Of a stretch of 64,000 nt of DNA, positions 51,560-62,437 are shown piece by piece. The stretch is from positions 14,325,835-14,389,834 of the forward strand of contig NC_003076.8 in NCBI RefSeq assembly GCF_000001735.4. The letters are read 5' to 3'. Position 1 is the stretch's first letter, and each line of letters opens with the position of its first letter. Made by a program: the position numbers and the translations under genes. The DNA is from Arabidopsis thaliana. Taxonomy: Eukaryota; Streptophyta; Magnoliopsida; Brassicales; Brassicaceae. The notes under the pieces were generated by a model. It had not been told where the DNA came from and did no database searches. It saw nothing but the letters and a program-made list of their open reading frames with translations.

Positions 51560-51916
51560 CTATTTTGGTATGGGAGGAGTTGCACCGGCAACTCTTGAAC
51601 ATTGTTCCTTTAGCATCGGAGGAAAAAATGGAATGAATGGAATTTTTGGTATGCAATTATCGGCGTCCAGAAATGCTTTGCAACAAGTCGGACCTAAATT
51701 ACCGAACTTTCCAGTGAAAATGGATTGAGAAATCTCTACAATGCATCCAGGAATATCCATCACGGATGAGAAACATTTTGTTATATCAGGTAATCCAGGA
51801 ATCAGTTGGAACGGAAACAGAAAAGGAAGTTGAGCCGGAAACTGAGGCAATTGAGCATTTACAGAAACTATGATACATAGAACCGCTAGAAGTAAAAACA
51901 CATTTTTGATAGACAT
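51560..51916 (-). CDS. Prolamin-like secreted cysteine-rich protein, copy 24
   Basis: 118 codons with A60V and A77T; Leu8 as in the core. It is the last copy before the transposon. Its upstream region (from about 52380) switches to the diverged right-end haplotype, for example AGCAGTTCGGATCGGG and ATATATCAAATC. Confidence 0.86.
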   Translation of the reverse strand: MSIKNVFLLLAVLCIIVSVNAQLPQFPAQLPFLFPFQLIPGLPDITKCFSSVMDIPGCIVEISQSIFTGKFGNLGPTCCKAFLDADNCIPKIPFIPFFPPMLKEQCSRVAGATPPIPK

Positions 51917-53498
51917 AATGAGAAATTGAGTAAAAAGTCTTAGTATAGCAACTATATGCTTAATGCTTTGTTTGTTTTTGATTGATGAATAACAATAAAA
52001 TCCTAGCTTATTTATATGGATTGAAATATGAAACTGTCATATTAATTTTTTTAATTTAACATCTTTGAATACTTTAATTAGGTATTTGATTAGCCGTTTT
52101 ATAAATTTAATAAAGTTGAAACTCCATGTGTGAAACACGTAACAATAACTAAGAAATATTGACTACAAAGAGAAAATAAAAGTAAAATAGCTTCACATAA
52201 TTAATCAATCATCGGTTTATATCTCCAAATTTAAACAAATAAATCGATTTATAATATTTTCTTCGTGAAATTATTTGAATCAATCTAAAGGTTTGGTTTG
52301 TAATACTTCTATACAATGAGGTTCTCCATGACTTGTTAACACTAAACTTAGATGAGAAGAGTTTCTGGATAGCGGGTTAAACGGTTGGAAAGAGCAGTTC
52401 GGATCGGGTATGAAAACAATGAACATAATCCAATATATGTGCTAAATATCTACATAAAGTTGGGTTTTCAAAATTGTTAACTCAGGTGATCATGACATGT
52501 GTCAAATATATTAGTGAAATATCCACATATATCAAATCAAATTTTGTTATTTTTAGAATTTTGTGCAAACAAAAACCCTCTAACTCATCTATTTTTGCAT
52601 CTTTATTCTCCACCTCCAAAAAATGCATAATTATCCGATGAACTCTAAAATAATACGCAATGTAACCCCTTTTTCGTCGTTTTTTTCTACGACAACATTT
52701 TGTAAGATATTGATATTTAATATATTTAATTGAAGCCTTCTCGACGAAAAGTTCAACTCGACCTTCGAAATTTTAAAAATCTAATCTTTATGAGTGTAAA
52801 AACATTTACAATATATATATAAGGGTCATATTGTGTATTATTTTAGACTTCATAGGATTAATATGTGTTTGTTAGAGATATAGGGTAAAATTGCAAAACT
52901 AGATGAGTTAGATGGGTGTTTTGCACAAAACCCTATATTTTTAAAAAACAAAATATAGAAAAATTTCATAACCCCATCGGATATATACACAAGTAAAAAA
53001 AATCATTCATATATACAAATTTTTTATTTACTATATTAAAATATTGAACAAATTCTATTAAAAATCGTTTATATATTCAAAACAGAAGTAAAAGTTCCCT
53101 ATTTTGTTTTAGAAAAATATTAATACGTGATTTAATATTTTCTAATTTCGTAACTTAAATATGTCTCTCTTTTTATTTCTTAATTTTATTTCATTTCATT
53201 TTTTCCTCAATTACAGAGTTCAATTCGTTTACCACAAAATTCAATGAGAGGCTCTGTTTGGTGCGTCTTTTTATAGATGGTGTATGTTTTCCTTGTCTTA
53301 TCTTTCTTTATACTTTGAGAAATCTCGTATTATATATAATTAGTAAAGTCATGGTATATAGAATGTATATAATTGAAATATTCTTTTGAAAAATACCGAT
53401 TACTATTTAGAATTTTTATATCATCACTACATTTCTCACACCAGCATATTTGGATGAGTCTTATCTAATAAAATTATAAACCACTCTCAGATTTTGTG

Positions 53499-53501
53499 TT
53501 A
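53499..53501. repeat. Target-site duplication TTA (left)
   Basis: TTA precedes CACTACAAG at the left end of the transposon and is repeated at 57785-57787 after the right end. In an uninterrupted unit the site reads GTGTTATGACAT with a single TTA, so these 3 bp were duplicated on insertion, as expected for the CACTA superfamily. Confidence 0.93.
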
Positions 53502-53534
53502 CACTACAAGAAAACAGTCAATTTGCGAGGAAGG
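53502..53534 (+). repeat. Left terminal inverted repeat of the CACTA element
   Basis: The terminal 13 bp, CACTACAAGAAAA, match the right end at 12 of 13 positions. The imperfect match continues to about 33 bp, through AAC-GTC and TTTGCGAGG. Confidence 0.9.
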
Positions 53535-53735
53535 GTTGCGAGGGAAGGCATTCCTCGCAATTATTGCGAGGGTATTGCGTGAAACTTGCTACGTACCGCA
53601 CGCGAGTAGCAATTCCGTCGCAAAACTTGCGAGGGAAGACTTCCTCGCAAATTTGCGAGGGAAGTACGATGGTTTCGCAAGAAAGATATTATCCGTCGCA
53701 AATCCCAAGCAGATACGTCGCAAATCTTTACCCTA
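53522..53735. repeat. Left subterminal repeats (TTGCGAGG / CCTCGCAA / CGTCGCAA)
   Basis: Many copies of TTGCGAGG(GAAG), in both orientations, with CGTCGCAAA variants, lie within about 215 bp of the left end, some forming short palindromes (for example 53548-53573 and 53628-53662). In En/Spm elements such subterminal motifs bind TnpA. That role is inferred here. Confidence 0.8.
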
Positions 53736-54055
53736 AACCCTAAAATACATAAAAGTGTATTGCAATCTTTGATTTTCATTTATAGATATGAATTCAAGTA
53801 GATTATATGGTTTGAACAAAAAAATATTGTATTGGTTTCAATATTAACATTTCATTTTGAAAATGTTAAACATTCATGATTCATATTTAATGAAAACCAT
53901 AAGATCATCATTGATGTATTTGGGGAAAAAACACATTCGAATTATATGATGATAAAATAGGTTCAAATGAAGATAATTAACGTTCTAATGATTTAAAAAA
54001 ATGAATCCAAATGATTTTGAATAGTGATTGTTGTATTTTTCAAAATTGATTATAC
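53736..54055. other. AT-rich internal stretch of the CACTA element
   Basis: About 320 bp with no gene seen, and mostly AT-rich. It begins with a short CCTAAACCCTAAA stretch that resembles plant telomere sequence but is only about two repeats long. Confidence 0.6.
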
Positions 54056-54376
54056 ATTGCGAGGAATTTGCGAGGTGTTTGCTAGTACGCGTAGCAGTTC
54101 CCTCGCAATATTTACACTAAACCCTAAAATATTTAGAATTTTTAGTCATGTTCTTATTTTGCTGAGGGTCTTACTAGAAATAGGAGAGACTGAATCAAAT
54201 ATAATTATTGAATTTTGATTGGTTTAAAATACGATTCCTCGTAATTTCCTGGCAAGGTCTGCGAGGGATTTGCTAGGCGTTCTCGCAGTTCCCTCGCAAT
54301 GTAAGCTGCATTTTGATTGGTTTAAAAGACGGTTCCTCGCAATTTCCTAGCAAGGTTTGCGAGGGATTTGCGAGGA
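54056..54376. repeat. Second cluster of GCGAGG motifs with an internal direct repeat
   Basis: GCGAGG/CCTCGC motifs reappear at 54058-54110 and 54233-54376. Two direct copies of a block of about 80-90 bp (about 54216-54300 and 54312-54376) begin with TTTTGATTGGTTTAAAA and run through TTCCTCG, CAAGGT and TGCGAGGGATTTGC. The cluster lies directly upstream of the TnpA-like gene's TATA region, where TnpA binding could also regulate the gene (inference). Confidence 0.7.
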
Positions 54377-54398
54377 TATATATTCTTATATATACTCG
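54377..54398 (+). promoter_or_regulatory. TATA region of the TnpA-like gene
   Basis: A run of TATATATTCTTATATATAC lies between the GCGAGG cluster and the pyrimidine-rich leader, about 660 bp before the ATG. It is the only strong TATA-like sequence upstream of the leader. The exact start site is not visible. Confidence 0.5.
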
Positions 54399-54454
54399 AT
54401 AACCTAGTTTGAGCAGAGCTCAAACCTGCCGCATCAAACCCTAAACCTAATTTT

Positions 54455-55053
54455 TTTTCTTCGATTCTCTTCTTCTCCGATCTGTTTTCCTCGTCGCCGG
54501 CTTCTCTTCTTCTCCGATCTATTTTCTTCGCCGCCGCCTCTCTTCTTCTTCGATCTGATTACGTCGCCGCCTCTTATTCTCCAGCAGCCGCCGCAACTCT
54601 TCTTCTCCAGGTTCAGCCGCGAGTCGATCTGTTTCTTCTCCAAGGTAACGTCTTCTTCTCCGATATAACTTCTTCTTTCCATTCCAACTTCCACCGTCCG
54701 ATCTAACTTCTTCTTCTTCTCCGTTGCGGTTCGTCTTCTCCTGCAGTCGTCGCGACTCTTCTTCTCCAGCAGCCGTCGCGACTCTTCTTCTCCAGCAGCC
54801 GTCGCGACTCTTCTTCTCCAGCAGCAGTCGCGACTCGATCTCTTTTGCCTCCAAGGTAACGTCTTCTTCTCCGATCTAACTGCTTCACTCCGATCTAACT
54901 TCTTCTTCATCTCCGATCTGACATTGTTTTCCAGATCTAATCTGTTCTAGTTTACGGATCTAAACTCTGTCAATCATTTGTTCTGCTTCTGCTTTTGCTT
55001 CTCTCCGATCTAACTTCTTCTTCATCGCTTCTAGGTTTTGTTTGTTTTGCAAG
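54455..55053 (+). other. Pyrimidine-rich leader of the TnpA-like gene, internally repeated
   Basis: About 600 bp dominated by CTTCTTCTCCGATCTAACTTC-like units, with no convincing plus-strand ORF before the ATG. Two related blocks each end in CTCCAAGGTAACGTCTTC (GT of GTAACG at about 54645 and 54856), a good splice-donor context, so the leader may be spliced to one of the acceptors near the ATG (about 55030-55053). The long minus-strand frames here are a by-product of the CTT/CTC repeats. Confidence 0.55.
54743..54838 (+). repeat. 26-bp minisatellite in the leader
   Basis: Three full copies and one partial copy of a 26-bp unit beginning GCAGCCGTCGCGACTC run head to tail from 54743. A related degenerate copy lies at about 54581-54610. 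Confidence 0.85.
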
Positions 55054-57246
55054 ATGCCGTCGTCGGAGAATACTTATGCACGATATAGGTCACAGCAGGG
55101 AGACCCGTTGCATGTCAATTCTCCTGTCAGTGCTGGGAATATTTCAGGGGTTCAAGGTTCACGCCATCCACCATCACCTCCAACGCCAACCACTCAGCCT
55201 TCTGTCAATGATTCTGATTCTCAAGCTGAGCGTCTCAACAATCTCACACTGGAGGAGCTTCTTGATAGTCCTGGTCGTGCTGGCTTGACAAGGCTAGACC
55301 CAAAGCGTCCTCCGGGAACTCTCTGGTAAGGTTAAATTCATTGTCCTAGAACAGCTTAGGTTGTAGTGCCTTAGAACTTTGTAGTGCCTTGGAGCGTAAT
55401 GGAATTAGGTTGTAGTGCCTTAGGTTGTAGTGCCTTGGAGCGTAATGGAATTAGGTTGTAGTGCCTTAGGTTGTAGTGCCTTAGAAGTTTCAACAAATAG
55501 AACAGCTTGGTTGTACTTAGCATTGTGATGTCTTAGAAGTTTAAAGACATAGAAATCCTTATGTGTGGGCTGGTTGGTCTTCTTGTAGGTTTGACGATGA
55601 CCCTGCATTTGCAGCAACAGTCCGCAGCATCTTTGAAAGAGATTTCAAAGAACCTCATGCCAATTGGTCACAAACATCAAAGGCTACAATCGATCGATGG
55701 TATGAAACGTTTGTGGTAAGTTTTGTGCTCTTTTGATGTTTATGCTTGTTTTGTGTATGGTTTCATTTCTGATGTTAGCTTCTCTTTTGTAGCAAGTATA
55801 TAACTGGGACCGTTCAATTAACAAAAGAGTAAGGGTTGAGTTTGAAGCAAAGCTAAAGTCTAGGATGACTGATCAAGTGTCACGGTGGAAGGGAAATTGG
55901 AAGGAGAAAGGTGATGAAGCCAAGCCAAAATGGATTGATCCTGATGTGTGGAAAGGTCTTGTACTGTTTTGGCAAGATCCAAAGTCAGAAAAAAAGAGTA
56001 ACAACAGCAGAAATGCTAGGTATCATGATCCGGATGGCAAAGGCATCTATAAACACCGTTCAGGCCAGACCTCATACAAAGCTCGTGCAAGAAAACGAGT
56101 AAGATAAGTATTCTTCTCTCCTTACCATTACTTAATCTAGAATTACATACTGACATCTTGTTTATCTCTTTGTGTTTCAGTGTGAGAAGACTGGAGAAAA
56201 AACTCCTGATTTCCTTGAGCTGCTAGATGAGACACACAGAAAAGCGGATGGAAGCTTCATCGATGGGAAGTCAGAGGAGATCTACAAGCAAGTAACATCT
56301 AGGATTGAAGAGGAAGAGTCTCATATGAGTTCAGGGGACAATCCGGAGAGCACTGGATCAGGTGGACTTTCTGTTCATGTCAAAAACAAGATATTTACTG
56401 AGGTAAATTTTATGTGCTCTTTCTGTTGTCTACTTGATAATCACTGTTAGCGTTGTCTACTTGATAATCACTGTTAGCGTTGTCTAGTTGTGTCTGAAAT
56501 CTGATTGTGTTGTCTGAAATCTGATTGTGTTGTCTGAAATCTTATTGACAGCTTATTGTGTTGTCTGAAATCTTGACAGCTTATTCATTATACTTTGTGT
56601 AGTGTTGTGTTTGAATTGCTTTCTATTGCAAGTGTGGTTGTGTTGTCTACTTAATAATCACTGTTAGCGTTGTCTAGTTGTGTCTGAAATCTTATTGTGT
56701 TGTCTGAAATCTTATTGACAACTTATTGTGTTGTCTGAAATCTTATTGACAACTTATTGTGTTGTCTGAAATCTTGACAGCTTATTGTGTTTGAATTCTT
56801 TTGTCTTGTGTTGAACTTGTTTTCTCACTTGTTTTCTGTTGTGTCCTTGTGAGTTTTTGTGACCTTTGCAGGTTGCTCCGAGAAAGAAAGGAAGGATTTA
56901 TGGTCTTGGATCTCTGCAGTTTGAAGCATCCTCAGCTCATAGTGGTCCAACACTTCCTAGTGATGATCCGGTTATACTTTCTGCGAAGCTGGCTGCCGCT
57001 GAAGCTTGCATTCAAAATCAGGCTGAGAAGATCAACAGCTTTGATATCCTCTTTGACTATCTTGCTGAGAAAGATCCAGCTTTAGCTGCCATTCTTCGAC
57101 GAGGTTCCTCGACACAGACAAGACCGGTTAGCGCAAATGAACCACCTGTAGCTACAGCTCCAGAACAGCAAGCCAATGAGGAGACAGCTGCTGCTGCTGC
57201 CCTAGCTAACCTTGCAACAGGATCCTCTCCATCATCAGTATTTTGA
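55054..57246 (+). CDS. TnpA-like protein of the CACTA element (Ptta/En/Spm family), five exons
   Basis: Proposed exons are 55054-55325, 55589-55715, 55793-56098, 56181-56402 and 56872-57246. Each intron has GT-AG ends and the frame stays open for 433 residues. The start is the ATG in GCAAGATGCCG. Residues 1-60 are Ser/Pro-rich and look disordered. Residues about 92-275 are rich in Trp and basic residues (W117, W128, W138, W165, W169, W180, W186, W193, then S-x-N-x-R and H-x-S-G near 203-224, and a THRKADG motif near 254), matching the plant Ptta/En/Spm transposase family (Pfam PF03004 by recollection). A KKGRIYGLGSL motif follows at 314-324, then a likely coiled coil at about 345-385 and an Ala-rich tail. 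In En/Spm, TnpA binds subterminal repeats, assists the TnpD transposase and controls element expression. The same role is inferred here. It has no catalytic DDE domain. Confidence 0.82.
55359..55488 (+). repeat. Tandem repeats in intron 1 of the TnpA-like gene
   Basis: GGTTGTAGTGCCTTAG recurs about six times, interleaved with CTTGGAGCGTAATGGAATTA, filling half of the 263-bp first intron. It has no coding role and looks like local slippage or unequal-exchange expansion. Confidence 0.8.
56430..56790 (+). repeat. Tandem repeats in intron 4 of the TnpA-like gene
   Basis: The 469-bp fourth intron is mostly repeats of GTGTTGTCTGAAATCTTATT and ACTTGATAATCACTGTTAGC blocks, arranged in higher-order groups. 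It is the longest intron of the gene, and its growth seems due to these repeats. Confidence 0.8.
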
Positions 57247-57467
57247 GAACATTGTCTTTCTCTTTTTTCCTTGTAATCTTTTTAGAACATGGTTTCAAAT
57301 ATTGGCATTGTAGTATACATTTTAGATAATGATAATTTCAGCTTCTTCTTCTTCTTCTTGTGTCTTTATTTAAGAATCAAAAATAATCTCTAATCAACAA
57401 CTAATTAACCAGATAATTAGAGTCTAATTAACCACTAATCAAGCCTTAATATATCAGGAAATCAGTT
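57247..57467 (+). other. 3' untranslated and flanking region of the TnpA-like gene
   Basis: T-rich sequence after the stop, then a CTT microsatellite (about 57342-57359) and AT-rich DNA up to the right subterminal repeats. No further gene is visible, and in particular no transposase. Confidence 0.6.
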
Positions 57468-57775
57468 GCAAAGCACTTGCAAATCCATCGCAAATATTGC
57501 GATGGACTTGCTAGGCAGAAAGAAAAGAATCGCAAATCTCTCGCAACAATTGCGAGGGAAGTACTAGAACTGTGTTGCGTGTGTTTTGCGAGGAAAACAG
57601 TTCCTCGCAAAATTTGCGAGGAAAACAGTTCCTCGCAAAATTTGCGAGGGAATTGCGACTTTTTACCATTTGCGAGAAGCGATTTGCGAGGAACTTGATT
57701 TCGTCGCAAGTCCCTCGCGTATGGCTGTTTGCGAGGGATTAGCGAGTAATTCTTCCCTCGCAAAACGACGGTTTT
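57468..57775. repeat. Right subterminal repeats of the CACTA element
   Basis: About 300 bp with many GCGAGG/CCTCGC and TCGCAA motifs in both orientations. A 27-bp direct repeat (AAAACAGTTCCTCGCAAAAT core) is present twice at about 57594-57645. This mirrors the left end. The two clusters are the probable TnpA binding regions. Confidence 0.8.
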
Positions 57776-57784
57776 CTTGTAGGG
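57752..57784 (-). repeat. Right terminal inverted repeat of the CACTA element
   Basis: The last 13 bp read TTTTCTTGTAGGG, the complement of CCCTACAAGAAAA, so the canonical CACTA has become CCCTA. The imperfect match to the left end extends inward to about 33 bp. Confidence 0.88.
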
Positions 57785-57787
57785 TTA
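57785..57787. repeat. Target-site duplication TTA (right)
   Basis: Second copy of TTA. Beyond it the tandem unit resumes at TGACATATTTC, exactly where it left off at 53501. Confidence 0.93.
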
Positions 57788-58042
57788 TGACATATTTCAA
57801 AGATTTATGGAAACAATTTGAAGGTTTGTAACATTGTAAGACTAAATTCAATTATGGACTTGATGTTTCAAGGTGTTATTCATTAGAATGAAAAATGTAT
57901 AAACATGGAACCCAAATGCAACTTCTCAAATGTTATTACTATATCTTTTTCTTTTTTAATTATTATTATAACATGTAACGTAAGCTAAAATTTTTAAAAA
58001 ATAAGTTGAAAAAGTTATCTATTTTAAAAATAAGATAAAACA

Positions 58043-58400
58043 CTATTTTGGTATGGGAGGAGTTGCACCGGCAACTCTTGAACATTGTTCCTTTAGCATC
58101 GGAGGAAAAAATGGAATGAATGGAATTTTCGGTTTGCAATTATCGGTGTCCAAAAATGCTTTGCAACAAGCCGGACCTAAATTACCGAACTTTCCAGTGA
58201 AAATAGATTGAGAAATCTCTGCAATGCATCCAGGAATATCCATCACGGATGAGAAACATTTTGTTATATCAGGTAATCCAGGAATCAGTTGGAACGGAAA
58301 CAGAAAAAGGAAGTTGAGCCGGAAACTGAGGCAATTGAGCATTTACAGAAACTATGATACATAGAACCGCTAGAAGTGAAAACACATTTTTGATAAACAT
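58043..58400 (-). pseudogene. Prolamin-like secreted protein, copy 25 (frameshift)
   Basis: The ATG at 58398-58400 and the signal peptide coding are intact, but one extra A in the run at 58303-58307 shifts the frame in the linker before the first domain cysteine. The span is 358 bp instead of 357. Other changes are S2F, L8S, A85T and I89K. The CACTA element sits about 260 bp beyond its stop codon, in its 3' flank. Whether the insertion and the frameshift are related in time is unknown. Confidence 0.85.
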
Positions 58401-60237
58401 AATGAGAAATTGAGTAAAAAGTCTTAGTATAGCAACTATATGCTTAATACTTTGTTTGTTTTTGATTGATAAATAACAATAAAATCCTTGCTTATTTATA
58501 TGGATTGAAATGTGAAACTGTCATATTAATTTTTTTAATTTAACATCTTTGAATATTTTAATTAGGTATTTGATTAGCCGTTTTATAAATTTAATAAAGT
58601 TGAAACTCCATGTGTGAAACACGTAACATTAACTAAGAAATATTGACTACAAAGAGAAAATAAAAGTAATATAGCTTCACATAATTAATCAATCATCGGT
58701 TTATATCTCCAAATTTAAACAAATAAATCGATTTATAATATTTTCTTCGTGAAATTATTTGAATCAATCTAAAGGTTTGGTTTGTAAAACTTCTATACGA
58801 TGAGGTTCTCCATGACTTGTTAACACTAAACTTAGAGGAGAAGAGTTTCTGGATAGCGGGTTAAACGGTTGGAAAGAGCAGTTCGGATCGGTTATGAAAA
58901 CAATGAACATAATCCAATATATGTGCTAAATATCTACATAAAGTTGGGTTTTCAAAATTGTTAACTCATGTGATCGTGACACGTGTCAAATTTATTAGTG
59001 AAATATCCAAACATATCAAATCAAATTTTGTTATTTTTAGGATTTTGTGCAAACAAAAACCCTCTAACTCATCTATTTTTGCATCTTTATTCTCCACCTC
59101 CAAAAAATGCATAATTATCCAATGAACTCTAAAATAATACGCAATGTAACCCCTTTTTGTCGTTTTTTTCTACGACAATATTTTGTAAGATATTAATATT
59201 TTAATATATTTAATCGAAGCCTTTTCGACGAAAAGTTCAACTCGACCTTTGAAATTTTAAAAATCTAATCTTTATGAGTGTAAAAACGTTTACAATATAT
59301 ATAAGGGTCATATTGTATATTATTTTAGACTTCATAGGATTAATATGTGTTTGTTAGAGATATATAGTAAAATTGCAAAACTATATGAGTTAGATGTGTG
59401 TTTTGCACAAAACCCTATATTTTTTAAAAACAAAATATAGAAAAATTTCATAACCCCATCGGATATATACACAAGTAAAAAAATCATTCATATATACAAT
59501 TTTTTTATTTACTATATTAAAATATTGAACAAATTCTATTAAAAATCGTTTATATATTCAAAACAGAAGTAAAAGTTCCCTATTTTGTTTTAGAAAAATA
59601 TTAATACGTGATTTAATATTTTCTAATTTTGTAACTTAAATATGTCTCTCTTTTTATTTCTTAATTTTATTTCATTTTAGTTTTTCCTCAATTACAGAGT
59701 TCAATTCGTTTACCACAAAATTTAGTGAGAGGCTCTGTTTGGTGCGTCTTTTTATAGATGGTGTATGTTATCCTTGTCTTATCTTTCTTTATACTTTGAG
59801 AAATCTCGTATTATATATAATTAGTAAAGGCATGGTATATACCATGTATATAATTGAAATATTCTTTTGAAAAATACCGATTACTATTTAGAATTTTTAT
59901 ATCATCACTACATTTCTCACACCAGCATATTTGGACGAGTCTTATCTAATAAAATTATAAACCACTCTCAGATTTTGTGTTATGACATATTTCAAAGATT
60001 TATGGAAACAATTTGAACGTTTGTAACATTGTAAGACTAAATTCAATTATGGACTTGATGTTTCAAAGTGTTATTCATTAGAATGAAAAATGTATAAACA
60101 TGGAACCCAAATGCAACTTCTCAAATGTTATTACTATATCTTTTTCTTTTTTAATTATTATTATAACATGTAACGTAAGCTAAAATTTTTAAAAAATAAG
60201 TTGAAAAAGTTATCTATTTTAAAAATAAGATAAAACA

Positions 60238-60594
60238 CTATTTTGGTATGGGAGGAGTTGCACCGGCAACTCTTGAACATTGTTCCTTTAGCATCGGAGG
60301 AAAAAATGGAATGAATGGAATTTTCGGTATGCAATTATCGGTGTCCAAAAATGCTTTGCAACAAGCCGGACCTAAATTACCGAACTTTCCAGTGAAAATA
60401 GATTGAGAAATCTCTGCAATGCATCCAGGAATATCCATCACGGATGAGAAACATTTTGTTATATCAGGTAATCCAGGAATCAGTTGGAACGGAAACGGAA
60501 AAGGAAGTTGAGCCGGATACTGAGGCAATTGAGCATTTACAGAAACTATGATACATAGAACCGCTAGAACTGAAAACACATTTTTGATAAACAT
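60238..60594 (-). CDS. Prolamin-like secreted cysteine-rich protein, copy 26 (diverged)
   Basis: 118 codons with S2F, L8S, L9V, F26Y, L33P and A85T. All six domain cysteines are intact. Most changes fall in the signal peptide and linker, so the cysteine domain is the more constant part. Pro33 matches copies 1, 22 and 27. Confidence 0.86.
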   Translation of the reverse strand: MFIKNVFSVLAVLCIIVSVNAQLPQYPAQLPFPFPFQLIPGLPDITKCFSSVMDIPGCIAEISQSIFTGKFGNLGPACCKAFLDTDNCIPKIPFIPFFPPMLKEQCSRVAGATPPIPK

Positions 60595-62437
60595 AATGAG
60601 AAATTGAGTAAAAAGTCTTAGTATAGCAACTATATGCTTAATACTTTGTTTGTTTTTGATTGATAAATAACAATAAAATCCTTGCTTATTTATATGGATT
60701 GAAATGTGAAACTGTCATATTAATTTTTTTAATTTAACATCTTTGAATACTTTAATTAGGTATTTGATTAGCCGTTTTATAAATTTAATAAAGTTGAAAC
60801 TCCATGTGTGAAACACGTAACATTAACTAAGAAATATTGACTACAAAGAGAAAATAAAAGTAATATAGCTTCACATAATTAATCAATCATCGGTTCATAT
60901 CTCCAAATTTAAACAAATAAATCGATTTATAATATTTTCTTCGTGAAATTATTTGAATCAATCTAAAGGTTTGGTTTGTAAAACTTCTATACGATGAGGT
61001 TCTCCATGACTTGTTAACACTAAACTTAGAGGAGAAGAGTTTCTGGATAGCGGGTTAAACGGTTGGAAAGAGCAGTTCGGATCGGGTATGAAAACGATGA
61101 ACATAATCCAATATATGTGCTAAATATCTACATAAAGTTGGGTTTCAAAATTGTTAACTCACGTGATCGTGACACGTGTCAAATTTATTAGTGAAATATC
61201 CAAACATATCAAATCAAATTTTGTTATTTTTAGGATTTTGTGCAAACAAAAACCCTCTAACTCATCTATTTTTGCATCTTTATTCTCCACCTCCAAAAAA
61301 TGCATAATTATCCGATGAACTCTAAAATAATACGCAATATAACCCCTTTTTTGTCATTTTTTTCTACGACAATATTTTGTAAGATATTTATATTTAATAT
61401 ATTTAATCGAAGCCTTTTCGACGAAAAGTTCAACTCGACCTTCGAAATTTTAAAAATCTAATCTTTATGAGTGTAAAAACGTTTACAATATATATATAAG
61501 GGTCATATTGTGTATTATTTTAGACTTCATAGGATTAATATGTGTTTGTTAGAGATATAGGGTAAAATTGCAAAACTATAAGAGTTAGATGGGTGTTTTG
61601 CACAAAACCCTATATTTTTAAAAAACAAAATATAGAAAAATTTCATAACCCCATCGGATATATACACAAGTAAAAAAAATCATTCATATATACAATTTTT
61701 TTATTTACTATATTAAAATATTGAACAAATTCTATTAAAAATCGTTTATATATTCAAAACAGAAGTAAAAGTTCCCTATTTTGTTTTAGAAAAATATTAA
61801 TACGTGATTTAATATTTTCTAATTTCGTAACTTAAATATGTCTCTCTTTTTATTTCTTAATTTTATTTCATTTCATTTTTTCCTCAATTACAGAGTTCAA
61901 TTCGTTTACCACAAAATTCAATGAGAGGCTCTGTTTGGTGCGTCTTTTTATAGATGGTGTATGTTTTCCTTGTCTTATCTTTCTTTATACTTTGAGAAAT
62001 CTCGTATTATATATAATTAGTAAAGGCATGGTATATAGAATGTATATAATTGAAATATTCTTTTGAAAAATACCGATTACTATTTAGAATTTTTATATCA
62101 TCACAACATTTCTCACACCAGCATATTTATACGAGTCTTATCTAATAAAATTATAAACCACTCTCAGATTTTGTGTTATGACATATTTTAAAGATTTATG
62201 GAAACAATTTGAAGTTCTGTAACATTGTAAGACTAAATTCAATTATGGACTCGATGTTTCAAGGTGTTATTTATTAGAATTGAAGAATGAATAAACATGG
62301 AACCCAAATGCAACTTCTCAAATGTTATTACTATATCTTCTTCTTTTTCTTAATTATTATTATAACATGTAACGTAAGCTAAAATTTTAACAGAAATAAG
62401 TTGAAAAAGTTATCTATTTTAAAAATAAGTTAAAACA

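Larger units (their letters stand above)
53502..57784 (+). mobile_element. CACTA (En/Spm) DNA transposon, 4283 bp, TnpA-like gene only
   Basis: The left end begins CACTACAAGAAAAC. The right end, read inward, begins CCCTACAAGAAAAC. It is flanked by TTA duplications and inserted in the 3' flank of copy 25. Both ends carry dense TTGCGAGG-type subterminal repeats. One plus-strand gene (55054-57246) encodes a TnpA-like (Ptta/En/Spm) protein. I find no TnpD-type transposase ORF, so movement would need one supplied from elsewhere. The right terminus differs from CACTA at its second base, which could also hinder excision. Only one copy is in the window, so array homogenisation has not spread it. Confidence 0.93.

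Noticed and set aside
53729-53745. Telomere-like CCCTAAACCCTAAA
   Set aside because: Only about two repeats, inside a transposon; far too short for interstitial telomere DNA and common by chance in such sequence.
53494-53779. Short frames on both strands at the left end of the transposon
   Set aside because: They run through the GCGAGG subterminal repeats and cross the element boundary; no start context or family match.
54434-54910. Long Arg/Glu/Lys-rich reading frames on the minus strand
   Set aside because: They are the antisense of the CTT/CTC-rich leader of the TnpA-like gene and overlap each other in different frames; the composition is explained by the repeat.
54995-55288. Alternative frames overlapping exon 1 of the TnpA-like gene
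   Set aside because: They cross the first splice donor in the wrong frame and have no family features; the chosen frame joins exactly across all four introns.
57446-57851. Several overlapping frames at the right end of the transposon
   Set aside because: Same cause as on the left: subterminal repeats read in different frames, some crossing the insertion junction.
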